NCBI GenBank assembly: GCA_963693315.1
Contig: OY856186.1
Coordinates: forward strand, 69,648,019 to 69,712,018
DNA from: Diogma glabrata
Taxonomy: Eukaryota > Arthropoda > Insecta > Diptera > Cylindrotomidae
DNA length: 64,000 nucleotides
Reading direction: 5' to 3'
Below are positions 14,258 to 25,778 of the stretch, piece by piece. Both the position numbers and the translations under genes were made by a program. Within the stretch, counting starts at the first letter, position 1. Every line of letters starts with the position of its first letter. The notes under the pieces were generated by a model that saw only the letters and a list, made by a program, of their open reading frames with translations, was not told the DNA's origin and did not search any database.

Positions 14258-14904
14258 CTAGTAGTTAACAAGAAATTGACGATTTTATTTTAATTTTTCA
14301 GTGAAATCTATTATAATACTTGTTAAGTTTGAACAAACAAAATTATTAAAATGTGTCAATTTTGTTGCAGAATTTAAATTATTCTTAGTAAAAAAATTTT
14401 TTTCCAAATTTTTAGTTTTGCCTTTTTCGGGAAAACCTGAATAACATTTTGCACCCTGCACTAAAATTCGTATTTTTTAACTTAAAAGAAAGCGAATTGA
14501 ATTTACCATGGGTTCCAAGAAATTAAAAAAATTTACAATCATTGTTTGTTCAAACTTTTTGGGGTAAGAAATGGGGGTAAAAACGTAAATTTTTGATTTT
14601 TTTCGAGTATAACTTCCAGAATCCTTGATGGATTTTTACAAAAGTAACTCAAAACTCGCATCTTCACTATGCACTTGTTTAATTAATACATTGAATTTGT
14701 TTGTTTTGTAAAATATGCAATCCAAAAACCGAAATAACCTTTTTTCACCGAAAAAATTAGTTTATCGTGAATATCTCAAAAACAAGAGTTAAACTAAAAA
14801 AATGAATATGATATTCGTGTTCAGCAGGTCAAAATCCACAAGAAAAGCTGGGTTTTAGTCAGGGAGACAAAAAATGATCAAAATTTGTAAACTAGTGTTA
14901 TCAG

Positions 14905-15420
14905 CACCTAATCCATTTTCATTAAAGTTTGACTTTCAGGAGTTGAGATTGAAAATAATGTGAAGTGGAATTCTCATATTTTTAGCCTAGTCGAGAACGT
15001 TGTTCAAAAATTAATATTTTTTCGTCGTTGTCGTAGGGTTTTTAATAGCAACCAGCTTATTTTAATGTATAATTCGTTTGATCGTTGCTCCATGGAATAT
15101 TGTTCTCACATATCTTGATTCTATATAGCATAGAGTTGTTAAATTTATCGGCAAATCAAATCTTACTAATGAGCTTGATTCCTTGCATGTCGCTAATTTG
15201 ACGGTATTTTACAAATACATTATGGATAAACGGACGTCTTCGCATGCTACACAGGAGTATAAATAGTAGCCCATCTTTTAACGGCTCGGGTGACAAGATG
15301 TAGAACTGTCGCTTTTCAAAGTGATTCAGAGTCTTGCATCTCTGGAATGCCTTAGCGGCGAGCGTCTATCCTGATAATTTAAATCCTCAAAACTTTAAAA
15401 TTAGTAGTTGTAAATAAAAT
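14905..15420 (+). pseudogene. Jockey-type LINE ORF2 C-terminal remnant
   Basis: Frameshifted translation gives the region downstream of the RT catalytic box in Jockey-type elements. It starts with a GVEIENNVKWNSHI-like block at about 14940 and a RRCRRVFNSNQL block near 15025. A MEYCSHI block follows near 15090, then VVKFIG...LTNELDSLHV near 15130-15190, and a terminal PDNLNPQNFK block near 15370. Stops and indels are frequent. Its strand and position along the protein continue the RT piece at 7860-8520, with roughly 100 residues including the catalytic aspartates missing. Confidence 0.75.
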
Positions 15421-15974
15421 TCCTTCTTGTAGTATTTCGCAATTAAGTTTTTATTATACATACATTAACTAATTTGACTATATTTATTTTATATGCTCGA
15501 TCTGATTTCGATTATAACATCATCCTCAGGAGCTTACAAACAACTAAAATTAGCGTTGAAAAAATCCCCAAAGAAAATTGATTAATGCTCACAAAAATTA
15601 ACTCCCTAGTTATAATATCTTCTAATAATCAGAGACGTTAGTCTATAATTTATTACAGTTAACACTAAACAATGCCTAACTTTAAGTTAAAAAAAATACT
15701 GAAAAATAATCGGTTATGGGGAAGAGGTGTGCGCCCCTGAATGTGTTGTTATGATAAAATTGAATTTTTTTAAATTGACCTAAAATATATAATTAATATA
15801 AATCATGTACTGATGTTAAAATAATTGCAAAATGTAAATTAGTGTTGGTTTAGTTATCATCTGATGATGATGAACCGTTAATATAAGTCATAGATATTGA
15901 CATAAAATGTGAAACTGGTGATAGTTCTGTTACAAAACAATAAAAATCTCTGTCTCTGCTATTAATATACAATT
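15421..15974. other. Non-coding AT-rich stretch
   Basis: Nothing recognised beyond simple AT-rich sequence. It could include the 3' UTR of the LINE remnant just upstream. Confidence 0.4.
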
Positions 15975-16140
15975 TTTACGTAAAATATCACACCACAGGT
16001 AATAGCAGTGAGATATCACTAACCAACTTAGGAAAACTGATAGATGAACTCCGTACAGTTAACGGTAGCACTCTCAATCACTTATGGTGTATTCCGTAAA
16101 ATATTTCCTCATTATCGTAAAATACGCTACTAGCTGGACT
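15975..16140 (-). repeat. Dispersed repeat family D, copy 2 (inverted)
   Basis: This is the reverse complement of the middle of copy 1, with matching landmarks CAGTGAGATATCACTA, GATGAACT...ACAGTTAACGGTAGCACTCTCAATC and GTATTCC. It retains about 150 bp of the unit and drifts at its right end. Confidence 0.75.
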
Positions 16141-17739
16141 ATTGGCAACCCAAAATCTGTATTGTTCGTGCAAATTGAAAAAAAAATTTGCATTTTTGCA
16201 ACATCTTTAAATTAAAAAAAACTCGTTTGCCAACCAAAACGCATTTTGTTGTAGGAACTAGGCCTTAGAAGGCTAGGCCTTTCTGTGATCTTGTAACACA
16301 TATTGTAATTCTTTTCTCACAACACGATCATTAAAAGAAAATATCATTATAATTAGCTTCATATTACATTTATTACATATTTCTTACGCAAATGAGGAAG
16401 CGGAGTTGAACTTTATATACAACTCATCCAAAAAATATGTTGTCATAAAAAATGTATATATGTATACGAAATATGTATGTATATATATCACAAAGTTTAT
16501 GATATAAAGTGTCTGCTAAATAAACTATTCAAGTGTGTGATCTTATTACAGGAAGGCTCTTGTATATAAAGTTTACAAAAAGCTCTTTAAAGTATTTGGT
16601 ACATGTTCACCCCAAAATCAAAAACACACATTTCCTGTTAAACGTAAAATTTCCCATATTATTTGTATAAAAATTGTTTTTACCCGAATAGAAATTATTG
16701 TGAAAATAAAAACATTCCAATTATTAAAAATGTTTATCATCACGCAACAGTTTTTTTTATCTCAACTCCACCAATTTTTTGTTTATTTTATTTTGTATTG
16801 TTTTGTTGTTGTGTTAAGTTAACTTCAAGGTGATAATGATAAGATATATTATTTTTACTATTATTATTAATATTTTTGTGTTTCATATAAGTTTTATTTA
16901 ACAGTTTTAAAGTACAGGCATAAACAAAAATAGCGAAACAAGTGTGACAATGTTGATTACATAAGTTTAAATTGTAATATATGTGTCATTTTGTCACCAA
17001 AGAAAAACAGATCGAAAATGAAAATATGCCAATATATTAGAGATTGCTTTTCCTTTTCTCTTTATTTATATTATCATTAGCTTTGTTTTCTTTAAATAAC
17101 GATTTAATATGGTTTCTGTAAAGTTTACTCAAGTGTTCTTTGTTACTTTTTGTCTGCAAAAATATTACTATTTGACGAATGAAAAAAAAGCTAACATACT
17201 GTATTGAGCAAGAAAAGCAATTTAATTTACAGAAATTGATCGATAAATTGTATAATATAACAGAAATTTGTATCTGTCATATCTATAAATCAAAAGTAAA
17301 GTAGATTTTTGTTTTAGATTAAAGCACAAATTGGATATATACGTAAAAAATCTGAGTCCCTCATTTTTTCTGTAACATTTAAGGTACTGACACTCTTCTG
17401 GGTATATCCATATGTTAGTTGCCAACACTTCATCTGAAATTTAAATAAATAGTCTTATGTATTACGAGTTTGTTAATTGCAAAACGTGGTACTGTACTGT
17501 ATAACAAAATAAATTATTCCAAAACATTCTGATCTAAAACCAATAAAATTCATAATAAATGTTGTAAAATATTCCCTGCAAGAAAACTCAAATAATCAAT
17601 AAAAGAACAAGGCGACATAAATTAGATATGAAGGAATGAGGAACAATATGATTGCATTTTAAGAGTGCTACAGTATACAGTGTCAAAACTCAGTCTTTTA
17701 AGGATATAGAATATAAGAGCAATTTCTCGAAGATTCAAC
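16141..17739. other. Non-coding AT-rich stretch
   Basis: I see no gene. The motif CTAGGCCTT is duplicated at 16259-16291 with a short spacer. The minus-strand ORF at 17222-17428 has no domain and AT-biased composition. Confidence 0.45.
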
Positions 17740-20238
17740 AACGTTTTGAATTGACCGCTTTTAATTTTGATTATTTTTTGTTTAGAGATAGTCTTTCATA
17801 AATAAAAAATACAAGTTCTCTTAGAATTTTTTTTTTCGATCAGGGGTCTTCACAGGGTGCCCCTCAATTTTTTGTTATTTTGTGATGTGAGTGCATTTTG
17901 ACGAGCGATTGTAGAAAAACTACTCAATCGATTTTCATAAATGATATGTCATTGAATAGGTATTAAAACAAAGTTTTTAAAAATGTACACTGTTAATTTT
18001 TTGAAATAATTTTTAACGGTGTAACATAATAAAAAAACAGTGTAACATAAGAAAAGATGGCACTACACCTTTTTTTTTAAACTAAATTGAAGTTTATTTT
18101 ATATCTAACTACTTGTGAAAGTTTAGGACATGCGTTATTTTTTGTTTTAAAGATAAAATTCGTTGTGCATATGACTATCGGGAATCAGTTTTTTTGTTCT
18201 GAAGGAAAATTATAAAAATGGCGTTATAAACTAAGAGATTTTTTTTTTATGTTAAATATCAAATATTTTATTATTAGAGGAACTTTTTAAAATATTATAA
18301 AAATACAATACAGTAAAAGTACAATAAATAAAATAAATACAATTGTTAAAAATGAGTTACTTATTTTACAAACAGAAGTTTCTTTTGAATAGGAAAACAC
18401 TTCTGCAATTATTTTCTTTGTATTAGATGGCATAAAAAATGAAATGTTTATTTATCACTTTTAGTAATCACTTGTCACTCTTATAAAAAATAATTTGACA
18501 GTCTCGACTGCAAACAAAAAAGCCGTATAAATAACTAAATATATATAGGAACTTTTGACTGGAGAAGTATTATGTTATTATGGAATCATAAAGTAAAAGA
18601 TTGTATTTTAACATTAAATTACAAATATTTTATTATTGAATACACTTTTTAAAATATCATACAAATTATATATGTAGGTTAGCGAAAATAAATATAGTTA
18701 TTAAAAATTATTTACTTATTTTACATTCAAAAGTTTCTTTTGAGTTGGAAAACATTTTTGCAATTATTGTCTTAGTATTTAATGGTACAAAATAATGAAA
18801 TTTTGGAGTTCCACTTATAGTAATCGCATTTTGATATCGATTTTGTAATTTTTTTTTTGTTAATTGATATTCATTTTTATCGGCGTATCCAAAGTTCATG
18901 GTAGATTCCCATTTTAAAGCCCATTCGAAAAGTTTTTTTGGTGTTTGCATAATATCTCTGTTCCCCATACTATAACGGTGTGCAGCATGCTTCAGTGTAC
19001 CACCAATCCCATCGAAAGGTCCCTTTCCATGGCTGGTAGCATGAAAATGCCATTCTGTATCAACCTTAAAGTCTTTTTTATGGTGGCATAAGCTAATTAG
19101 GTTATGTTTATTTTTGTATTGAGAAGGTGCACCGTCGGTGTTATAAATTATTTTCCTAATATTAGAATTTATATGCGTTCTGATGAATTCAATAAGTTTT
19201 GTAATGAAAAGATAGACTGTAGTACTGTTGTGATCGTTTATATCCGAAATGAGTATAAAACGTCGGTGCTGTATATATTCACTTGCGGCACATTTAAAAT
19301 AAATGACAAATGGATGAATAGTAGCTTGTGAATTATTATAATGATTGCCTTGAGCCGAATCCTGAATTATGAAGGCGTAGTTTGCAGAAAAATCCCCTTG
19401 AACGAAGCACTCTCTTGGTTCTAATTTTTTTTTCTTTCCTCGATGAATGTAGATTGCTGTTTTGCTATAAAGTTGTGTGGTATCAAAATTTCTAAACGGC
19501 AAACAAATTTTTTCATAAATTCTTCTACAATTTCCATTAAATTACCAAAATTGCATCGATCAGTAATATTCCACTGTTGATATTTGACTTGAAGGATTCC
19601 TTAACCTTCAAAATCATTTAGTAATCTTTTTTCCAGTTGTTGAAGTAAAAACTAACAATGTACAATTTCAAAAATGTCTTTTTAACATTTATTCAACGAC
19701 ATATCATATATGAAAACCAATTAAGCAGTTTTTCTACAGTCGTTCGTCAAAATGAGCTCGACATGATAAACTTACAAAAATTCAAGGGCACCCAGTGAAG
19801 GCCCCTGGTGGAAAAAAAAATTCTACGAGAAGTCGTATTTTTCATTTATCAAAGGCTATCTATAAACAAAAAATAAACCAAATTAAAAGGGATCGCGTCA
19901 AAATGTCGCAAAATTTTGCTGCACTTGGCTGAAATTGCTCATATTTTTTTTATTGTACATACATAATTTTTATAATATTTTAAAAAGTTCATTTAATAAT
20001 AAAATATTTGATATTTAACATAAAAAAAATCTCTTAGTTTATAACGCCATTTTTATAATTTTCCTTCAGAACAAAAAAACTGATTCCCGATAGTCATATG
20101 CACAACGAATTTTATCTTTAAAACAAAAAATAACGCATGTCCTAAACTTTCACAAGTAGTTAGATATAAAATAAGCTTCAATTAGTTTAAAAAAAAAAGG
20201 GATAGTGCCATCTTTTCTTATGTTACACCGTTTTTTTC
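17740..20238. mobile_element. Composite of two interleaved inverted repeats around an orphan transposase-like ORF
   Basis: Arm A (17740-17990) is complementary to A' (19630-19910); both carry the landmark GGGCACCC/GGGTGCCC and the stretch TAGAAAAACT. Arm B (18012-18320) is complementary to B' (19965-20238), with landmarks around AGATGGCACTA and GACTATCGGGAATCAG. The order is A, B, ORF, A', B', so the pairs cross rather than nest. The 3' end of the ORF is duplicated: about 18240-18480 is a diverged direct repeat of about 18600-18840. This suggests a rearranged element or two overlapping insertions of related elements. Confidence 0.75.
18708..19600 (-). pseudogene. Orphan transposase-like protein (broken), C-terminal part
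   Basis: A 264-codon frame runs from 19502 to 18708. It lacks an ATG, and the true N-terminal side continues upstream in another frame: reading on from 19600, translation gives a block beginning QVKYQQWNITDR, so there is a frameshift near 19510. Conserved blocks in order are GDFSANYAF (about residue 36), NNSQATIHPFVIY, a FILISDINDH block, NTDGAPSQYKN, WHFHATSHGKGPFDGIGG, and a C-terminal ISGTPKFHYFVPL block. I recognise this as an uncharacterised family widespread in insects and other animals, usually repeat-associated. The Asp of GDF, the Asp of TDGA and the HGKG/DG block look catalytic in a DDE/RNase-H-like way, but that assignment is inference. The copy is probably inactive. A homologous C-terminus lies in the foldback at 23727-25774. 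Confidence 0.7.
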
Positions 20239-20242
20239 TTTT

Positions 20243-20563
20243 CCCTCGGCCTACGGCCTCGTGCTTTTATCAATATACTTGCTTTCGAAATTTTTAGCAA
20301 AAAATTATTTCGAATTATCACCGCCCTTGGGAAATTACAACTGATAATTTTTAATATCCCAGTAGGCCAGACATATAACTATTTGTTATTAGTATAATGC
20401 AAATATTATTGGTGAAATGAATGATGTCATTACATTTTAGAGAATTTCATTGGGTTAAATTGAAATAAAGCTAACGCAAAAAAATTTCAGTTGTAATTTT
20501 ACAAGAGCGGTGATAACTTGAAATAATTTTGAATGATAATAGCACGATACCGGAGGCCAAGGG
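20243..20563. mobile_element. MITE of about 320 bp with GC-rich ends
   Basis: The left end CCCTCGGCCTACGGCCTCGT pairs imperfectly with the right end (GCACGATACCGGAGGCC at 20542-20558). The arms continue inward for about 80-100 bp, with matched blocks around TTATTTCGAATTATCACCGC and its complement near 20510. It lies 5 bp beyond the preceding composite element. A related partial copy is at 22660-22930. Confidence 0.7.
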
Positions 20564-21080
20564 CTATTATCAAAGCCACTTGCTTCAGGAATTTTCCAAA
20601 AAATTATGAGAATTTATCACAAGTCGAGGGGAATTCGTTTAAAAAATCTGTTGTCATTTTTGATTTCTTTATATTCTTTTTATATTTTATGCATTATATG
20701 TGAATTGTTTTTATTTATTTTGGTCTACTGTAAATCTATCGAGGCGTTAAAACAAAAATTGAAAAATATGGAGGGGCTGAAATCTCACAGCTCTGAGATA
20801 TCAAGACTTCGGTTTTGGTTAAGGATTTTGATACAGTTTTCGGCATAAAACTTTTATGAGGACATTGTTTTTAGTTTTGGGCAGCGATGTATGTACATAA
20901 CTCTTTGTTAAAGTACATGTATTTTTTTATCTCTGTTTAAAAAATTGATGACAAAACTCACACGAAACATCACTATAATACGACATACGTTGCCGGAAAA
21001 TCATAACAGATCATAAATTAACATAATTTAGTGAAAAGATGATACAATCAGCAAACTACTCAAAAACCTGTCTCTCCATT
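20564..21080. other. Non-coding AT-rich stretch
   Basis: The plus-strand ORF at 20606-20848 (80 codons) is hydrophobic by composition and has no recognisable domain or upstream signal. I see nothing else. Confidence 0.4.
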
Positions 21081-21089
21081 TAGCGTTTC

Positions 21090-21700
21090 GAGAAAATATT
21101 ACAAAATCACAAATTCATATTTCTTTCAAAGTTCCAAAAATATTGTAAAAATTAAATAAAATCAAACTTTTTTCAAAAGTCTAAAAATATTTCAAAAATT
21201 ATTACAAAATCAAAGATTAAACTTTTTACAAAAATTCTGAAAATATTGCAAAAATTATAACAAAATCAAAAATGGAAACTTTTTTCGAAATTCCAAAAAT
21301 GTTCCAAAAATTAGAATAAAAACAAATATCTAAACTTAACTTAAAATCAAATAATATTCCAAAAACTCTTAAAAATTCAGAAATTCAAACTTTTTCCGAA
21401 ATTCTAAAAATATTCTAAAAATTCTTACAAAATCAAAAATTGAAACTTTTTTCAAAATTCTAAAAATATTTACATATATGTATATAAAATTCACAAATTA
21501 AAAAATTCTATATTTTTATTCAAAATTCTAAAAATATTGCAAAAATTATAAGAAAATCAAAAATTAAAACTTTTTCCAAAGTTCTAAAAATACTTATTGC
21601 AAAAATTATTACAAAATCAAAAATACAAACTTTTTTCAAAATTCCAAAAATATTTCAAAAACTATAACAAATTCAAAAATTTCCATGTCACATTTACGTC
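21090..21700. repeat. Degenerate minisatellite, period about 55-60 bp
   Basis: About ten imperfect copies of a unit of the form AAACTTTTTTCAAAATTC, TAAAAATATTGCAAAAATTA, TAACAAAATCAAAAATT follow one another. Period and sequence drift along the array. It is non-coding. Confidence 0.8.
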
Positions 21701-21709
21701 ATACAACAG

Positions 21710-22095
21710 CAAATTTTTTTTTCCAAAAAATTGGCTAAAAAAATAAATGAAATAATTTTTTTGACATACTTGACAATATTTTTTTGACAAACTTATAATG
21801 CACTAAAACTCTCAATAATAATAATAATATCATTTTCATTTCATACAAATAACTAGTTTTATTATTTTCTAAAAAAATAAATGAAAATCATTCTTTTGAC
21901 ACACTTGACAACATTTTTTTGACAAACTTATGATGCCATAATTCTCAATAATAGTAATAAAATTTCATGTCATACAAATAATTAATTTTATTTTTTTCCA
22001 AAAAATTGGGTAAAATAATAAATAAAATCTTTCTTTTGACACACTTGACAACATATTTTGACAAACTTATAATGCAATAATCTAGTTTTTGGTCT
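21710..22095. repeat. Second minisatellite, period about 120-150 bp, about 3 copies
   Basis: Three imperfect units start near 21717, 21868 and 21985. Each carries a CCAAAAAATTG- or CTAAAAAAATAAATGAAA-like block, then TTTGACACACTTGACAAC and TTTTTTGACAAACTTATAATG, then an AT-rich tail ending in CATACAAATAA. It directly follows the first minisatellite. TTTTGACACACTTGAC recurs once more near 22199. Confidence 0.75.
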
Positions 22096-22659
22096 CACAT
22101 ACCAATCCCGCCCATCAATATTTCTTTAAATTCAATGTTTCTATTCGTAATCACTTAAAATGAACGTTTTTTAAGCAAAAAATATGCAAATTTCCTTGTT
22201 TTGACACACTTGACTATTTTTTTGACCCACTTCCGGTACAGTTATCGAACACATCGTCCTTTCGGCTCTACCCATTGAGTAAACCTATTTTTGAAATCCG
22301 TCCAGCGGTTTTCTAGATTTCGTCGCCCATTTTTTTTTTGCTTTTTTAGAATCAGTAGGTCCTAAAACGTCGAGAAATGCCAAAAAAAAAGTAGGGGTAA
22401 GAATTTTACTTTTGGCTCATGAATGCAATACTTAGGTTTTTTCAAAACCGAAGTAATTGAAAATAAACAAATAACTAGAAAAATATTATATAGTAAATGG
22501 CAGTTACAATATCTTCACTATAAACATTATTTTGCAGAAAAAAAACTTGGTTAGTCAAGAAATATTATTTGAAGACTTTTATTAATTTATAATTGTATTA
22601 ATTCATATTTCAGTAAAAACGCATAAAATATTCGTGATAATCAACAGGGATATAGGTTG
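22096..22659. other. Non-coding stretch, probably repeat debris
   Basis: This contains a relatively GC-rich segment (about 22220-22400, with CCGTCCAGCGGTTTTCTAGA) of the kind often seen in insect interspersed repeats. No boundaries are recognised. Confidence 0.4.
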
Positions 22660-22930
22660 ATTATTTAATAATCTCACTGGTATTAGTATAATTAAAATGT
22701 GATTGAATGTCATTACATTTTAGAGAATTTGATTGAATGGCAAACTGAATGTCATTCCATTTTAGAGAATTTCATTGGGTTAAATTCAAATAAAAAGAAA
22801 GCGAAAAATTTCCAGTTGTAAATCCCCAAGAGCGGTGAATATTCGAAATAATTTTTGACGAAAATTTCGATACCTGGTTGATTGGTGATTGCCCGAGGCC
22901 GTAGGTTGAGAGCAATTATGAATGCTTCTT
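22660..22930. repeat. Partial second copy of the 20243-20563 MITE
   Basis: It shares ATTACATTTTAGAGAATTT and TTCATTGGGTTAAATT with 20430-20470, the AAGAGCGGTGA block, and a terminal GC-rich core (CCCGAGGCCGTAGG near 22888). The TTTTAGAGAATTT segment is itself duplicated (22715 and 22760). Confidence 0.7.
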
Positions 22931-23726
22931 GCTTGAGGAATTTCCTAAATAAACTTAAAAAAATTCCTGAAAATCAAAAAAAAATCCAAACAGTTCAAAG
23001 TGAAAATATTAAGAAAATATTAACTACCACCAGTTATGGGAGTAGTTGAACCGATTTCAAATTAAAGAAAATTCTTTAAAAAAAAAGTAAGAGTTAAAAA
23101 AAAAATAAATTCAAGAAACTAAAACCAATTTTCTCTATGCAAGTTTGAAAAAAATTTTTCTTAAACCAAAACTCAAAAACAAACATCTAAAATCGAAAAA
23201 CTTTCAACAACAAATTTAAACAAAATACCAAAAAACTATTTAAAAACTATCTACAAATTAAAAATTCGCACTCATAAAAATTTTTAAAAATTTACAAAAT
23301 TATTTCAGGTTCAACAATAACAAATTATAAAAATTTACAAATTTTATACAATAACGCAAAAAACTTTGAAAAACACAAACACCGAATCAGAAAAAAATTG
23401 TTGCCCCTAGAACAACCCTGTTTGGATTCAGAGACCCCTATATAGTCGTTTTAGAGGCCCCGTTGGACGCCATCTTGCAGTAGAATTGGAGTCTAAAATT
23501 AGAAGGGTTCGGACATAATCGGGGGCATGTTCTAAGAATTTTGGGAGCAAAGAAGAAGGTTTGGTGCCCTGCTATTCGATTTGCCGATCTATCTGGTTTG
23601 CCGTTCCGATGCTAAAAATCACAAAAAATGTTTTTTTTCTTTCACTTTTTCAATTTCTCTTGTTTGATCTTGGTCAACACAAATCGATCTAGCCTTAATT
23701 CTAAAATTTTCAAAAATACCGTATAA
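22931..23726. other. Non-coding stretch
   Basis: AT-rich sequence, then a less AT-rich segment (23400-23600) without an ORF of substance. I recognise nothing in it. Confidence 0.4.
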
Positions 23727-25774
23727 GGGTAATTCTTTTATAAACCGAACACCTTTCTGACCGACCCATTTTTGATTTGGCTGAAATTTTTTTTGCGGAT
23801 TCTATGTCAAAAAAAAGATATACGTGTTCGAAGATTTTTTTTTTTTTTTGGAAAATAGAGCTGTTCTAAATTTCGTGAATTTTGTGATTTTTGGCTTGAA
23901 GACTTATTTTCAAAAACTCGTAGTTCCGAACCTATAAGAGCTACAAAACTTTTACCGAACTTTTTTTTGTAGCTGAAAAATTGAACTTTGAGGAAAAAAT
24001 GCTTTTTATTAAAAATATTAACAAATTCATATTATTATAAACAATTTAATTGTTTAAATCGATTTTTAACAATTGCCCCCAAAAAACGAATCCAGTTCTT
24101 AGTATTTTCATTGTATTTTCCGTCAAATTTTACGTCAAAAACATGTTTTACCTTTTCAATTATTCTTAAAATATTAATTTAGGTAGCGCGTAACGACCCA
24201 AAAAACGGCTTTTTGCCAATAAAATCAAATCTGTAACTTGTATCAAAAAAAGTTTAATGTGAAAGGTCTACAACTTTTGTCCAAACTATAGTGGACATAA
24301 CCTCAAAATTTTAAATTAAATTGCAAAAAATGTTACAAATCATCTTTGTAACAATTATTTATTGAAAATTTGCATAAAAAAAAATTTATGGGTTATTCGT
24401 TTTCAAACCGAATCTCCTGACTTGTTACATAACAAATCTTGATTGAAAAAAAAAATTATCATCAAGCGTTTGGAAAAAAAATCGATCCAATGCACCACGT
24501 AATTTAAACCTGTCTGTTGTATTAGCCACCACTGCCATGACAAACTTTGACAAATAATAATAGATGGTAAAAAATATCTTAGTAAATAAAAAAAATCAAG
24601 TAATGAAAAATAAAGTAATAATTCTTAATTTTACTTATATGTACTTTATTGGAATAACCACATTTGTATAGTAAAATCAAAAATGAACACTCTCCTTGAC
24701 AGATTAATAATAATATTTTTTAATTGAAGATTTTCAAAAAATTTTTTTTTTCATGCAAAGAAAATATCTTAGCTTCTAATTCTTGAAAAGATATTGGAAT
24801 CATGCAATGATATTTTTGAGTTCCCTTTATCGATTTCGCATTTGTAGATCGTTCTGATAATAATTTTTTTCTTCTTCGTAATCATCATTTGTAGAATAGC
24901 GACAAATAATGTTTGGCAATGATTCTGTCGCTCAATTAAATAGTTCTCGTGGTGTTCGAATAGGATCATTTATTCTCTGAAGACTCGCTCGCAAAAATAG
25001 TTTATGGGATCGAATTTGTTGAATGGGATGGAAATTTTAGGATTGTTTTATGATAACAGCTTATGATTTATTTGAAAAGAAATGGTCTTTATGACAAAAG
25101 AATCTAGGCGACGTCATGCTGGATAGAAATTGGAGCATGACACACGAAACGAAGTAGAGAGTAATAAATAATGAATTCTATTACTTTAAACTTTAACTTT
25201 AACCAATATTTAAAAAAAACGAAAAGAAAAAAAAACCAAAACAAGTTACAGATTTGATTTTTGTAGCAAAAAACCGTTTTTTGGGACGTTACGCGCTACA
25301 TAAATTAATATTTTAAGAATAATTGAAAAGGTGCCATATTTTAAAAACATGTTTTTGACGTAAAATTTGACGGAGAATACAATGAAAATACTAAGAACTG
25401 GATTCGTTTTGGGGGCAATTGTTAAAAATCGATTTAAACCATTAAATTATTTATAATAATATGAATTTGTTAATATTTTTTATAAAAAATATTTTTTCCT
25501 CAAAGTTCAATTTTTCAGCTACAAAAAAAAGTTCGGTGAAAATTTTGTAGCTCTTATAGATTCGGAACTACGAATTTTTAAAAATAAGTCTTCAAGCCAA
25601 AAATCACAAAATTCACGAAATTTAGAACAGCTCTATTTTCCAAAAAAAAAAAAAAAATCTTCGAACACGTATATCTTTTTTTTCGACATAGAATCAGCAA
25701 AAAAAGTTTCAGCAAATCGAAGAGGTGTCAATGAATTTTCATCAAAATCCGTTCGGTTTGTAAAAGAATTACCC
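23727..25774. mobile_element. 2.05-kb foldback transposon, TIR GGGTAATTCTTTTA, candidate TSD ATAA
   Basis: The ends GGGTAATTCTTTTA and its complement TAAAAGAATTACCC stand at 23727 and 25774, flanked on both sides by ATAA (23723-23726 and 25775-25778), a plausible 4-bp target duplication. The arms are about 520 bp (23727-24245 and 25247-25774) and match closely. The loop of about 1 kb carries a minus-strand coding remnant described separately. The element is younger or better preserved than the other foldbacks here, judging by arm identity. Confidence 0.85.
24745..25010 (-). pseudogene. C-terminal remnant of the same orphan transposase-like family
   Basis: Reading the minus strand from about 25005 gives a block INDPIRTPRELFN, then after a stop a region with NDDYEEEKNYYQNDLQ. 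Downstream is SIKGTQKYHCMIPI followed by LEAKIFSLHEKK. This is collinear with the C-terminus of the ORF at 18708-19502 (QTPKKLFEWA, DKNEYQLTKKKLQNRY, TISGTPKFHYFVPL, AKMFSNSKE). The longest single open frame on this strand (24769-24969) is in a different frame and is not the coding one throughout. It sits in the loop of a foldback with candidate TIRs and TSD, so this family may have supplied the mobilising enzyme. Confidence 0.7.
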
Positions 25775-25778
25775 ATAA

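Larger units (their letters stand above)
10612..14905. mobile_element. Foldback element split by a younger palindrome
   Basis: The left arm (10612-11215 and 11690-11750) pairs with the right arm 14265-14905 in reverse complement. Examples are ACCTGCTGAACACGAATATC at about 10678 with its complement near 14815, ACAATGATTG at 10987 with its complement near 14536, and the block around ATTTTATTTTAATTT at 14283 with its complement near 11722. The left arm holds about 475 bp of unmatched sequence (11215-11690). The centre has received a hairpin (11750-11900) and the palindrome at 11901-14257. The arms have no coding ORF; the ORF at 10784-10975 lies within arm sequence. Confidence 0.8.
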
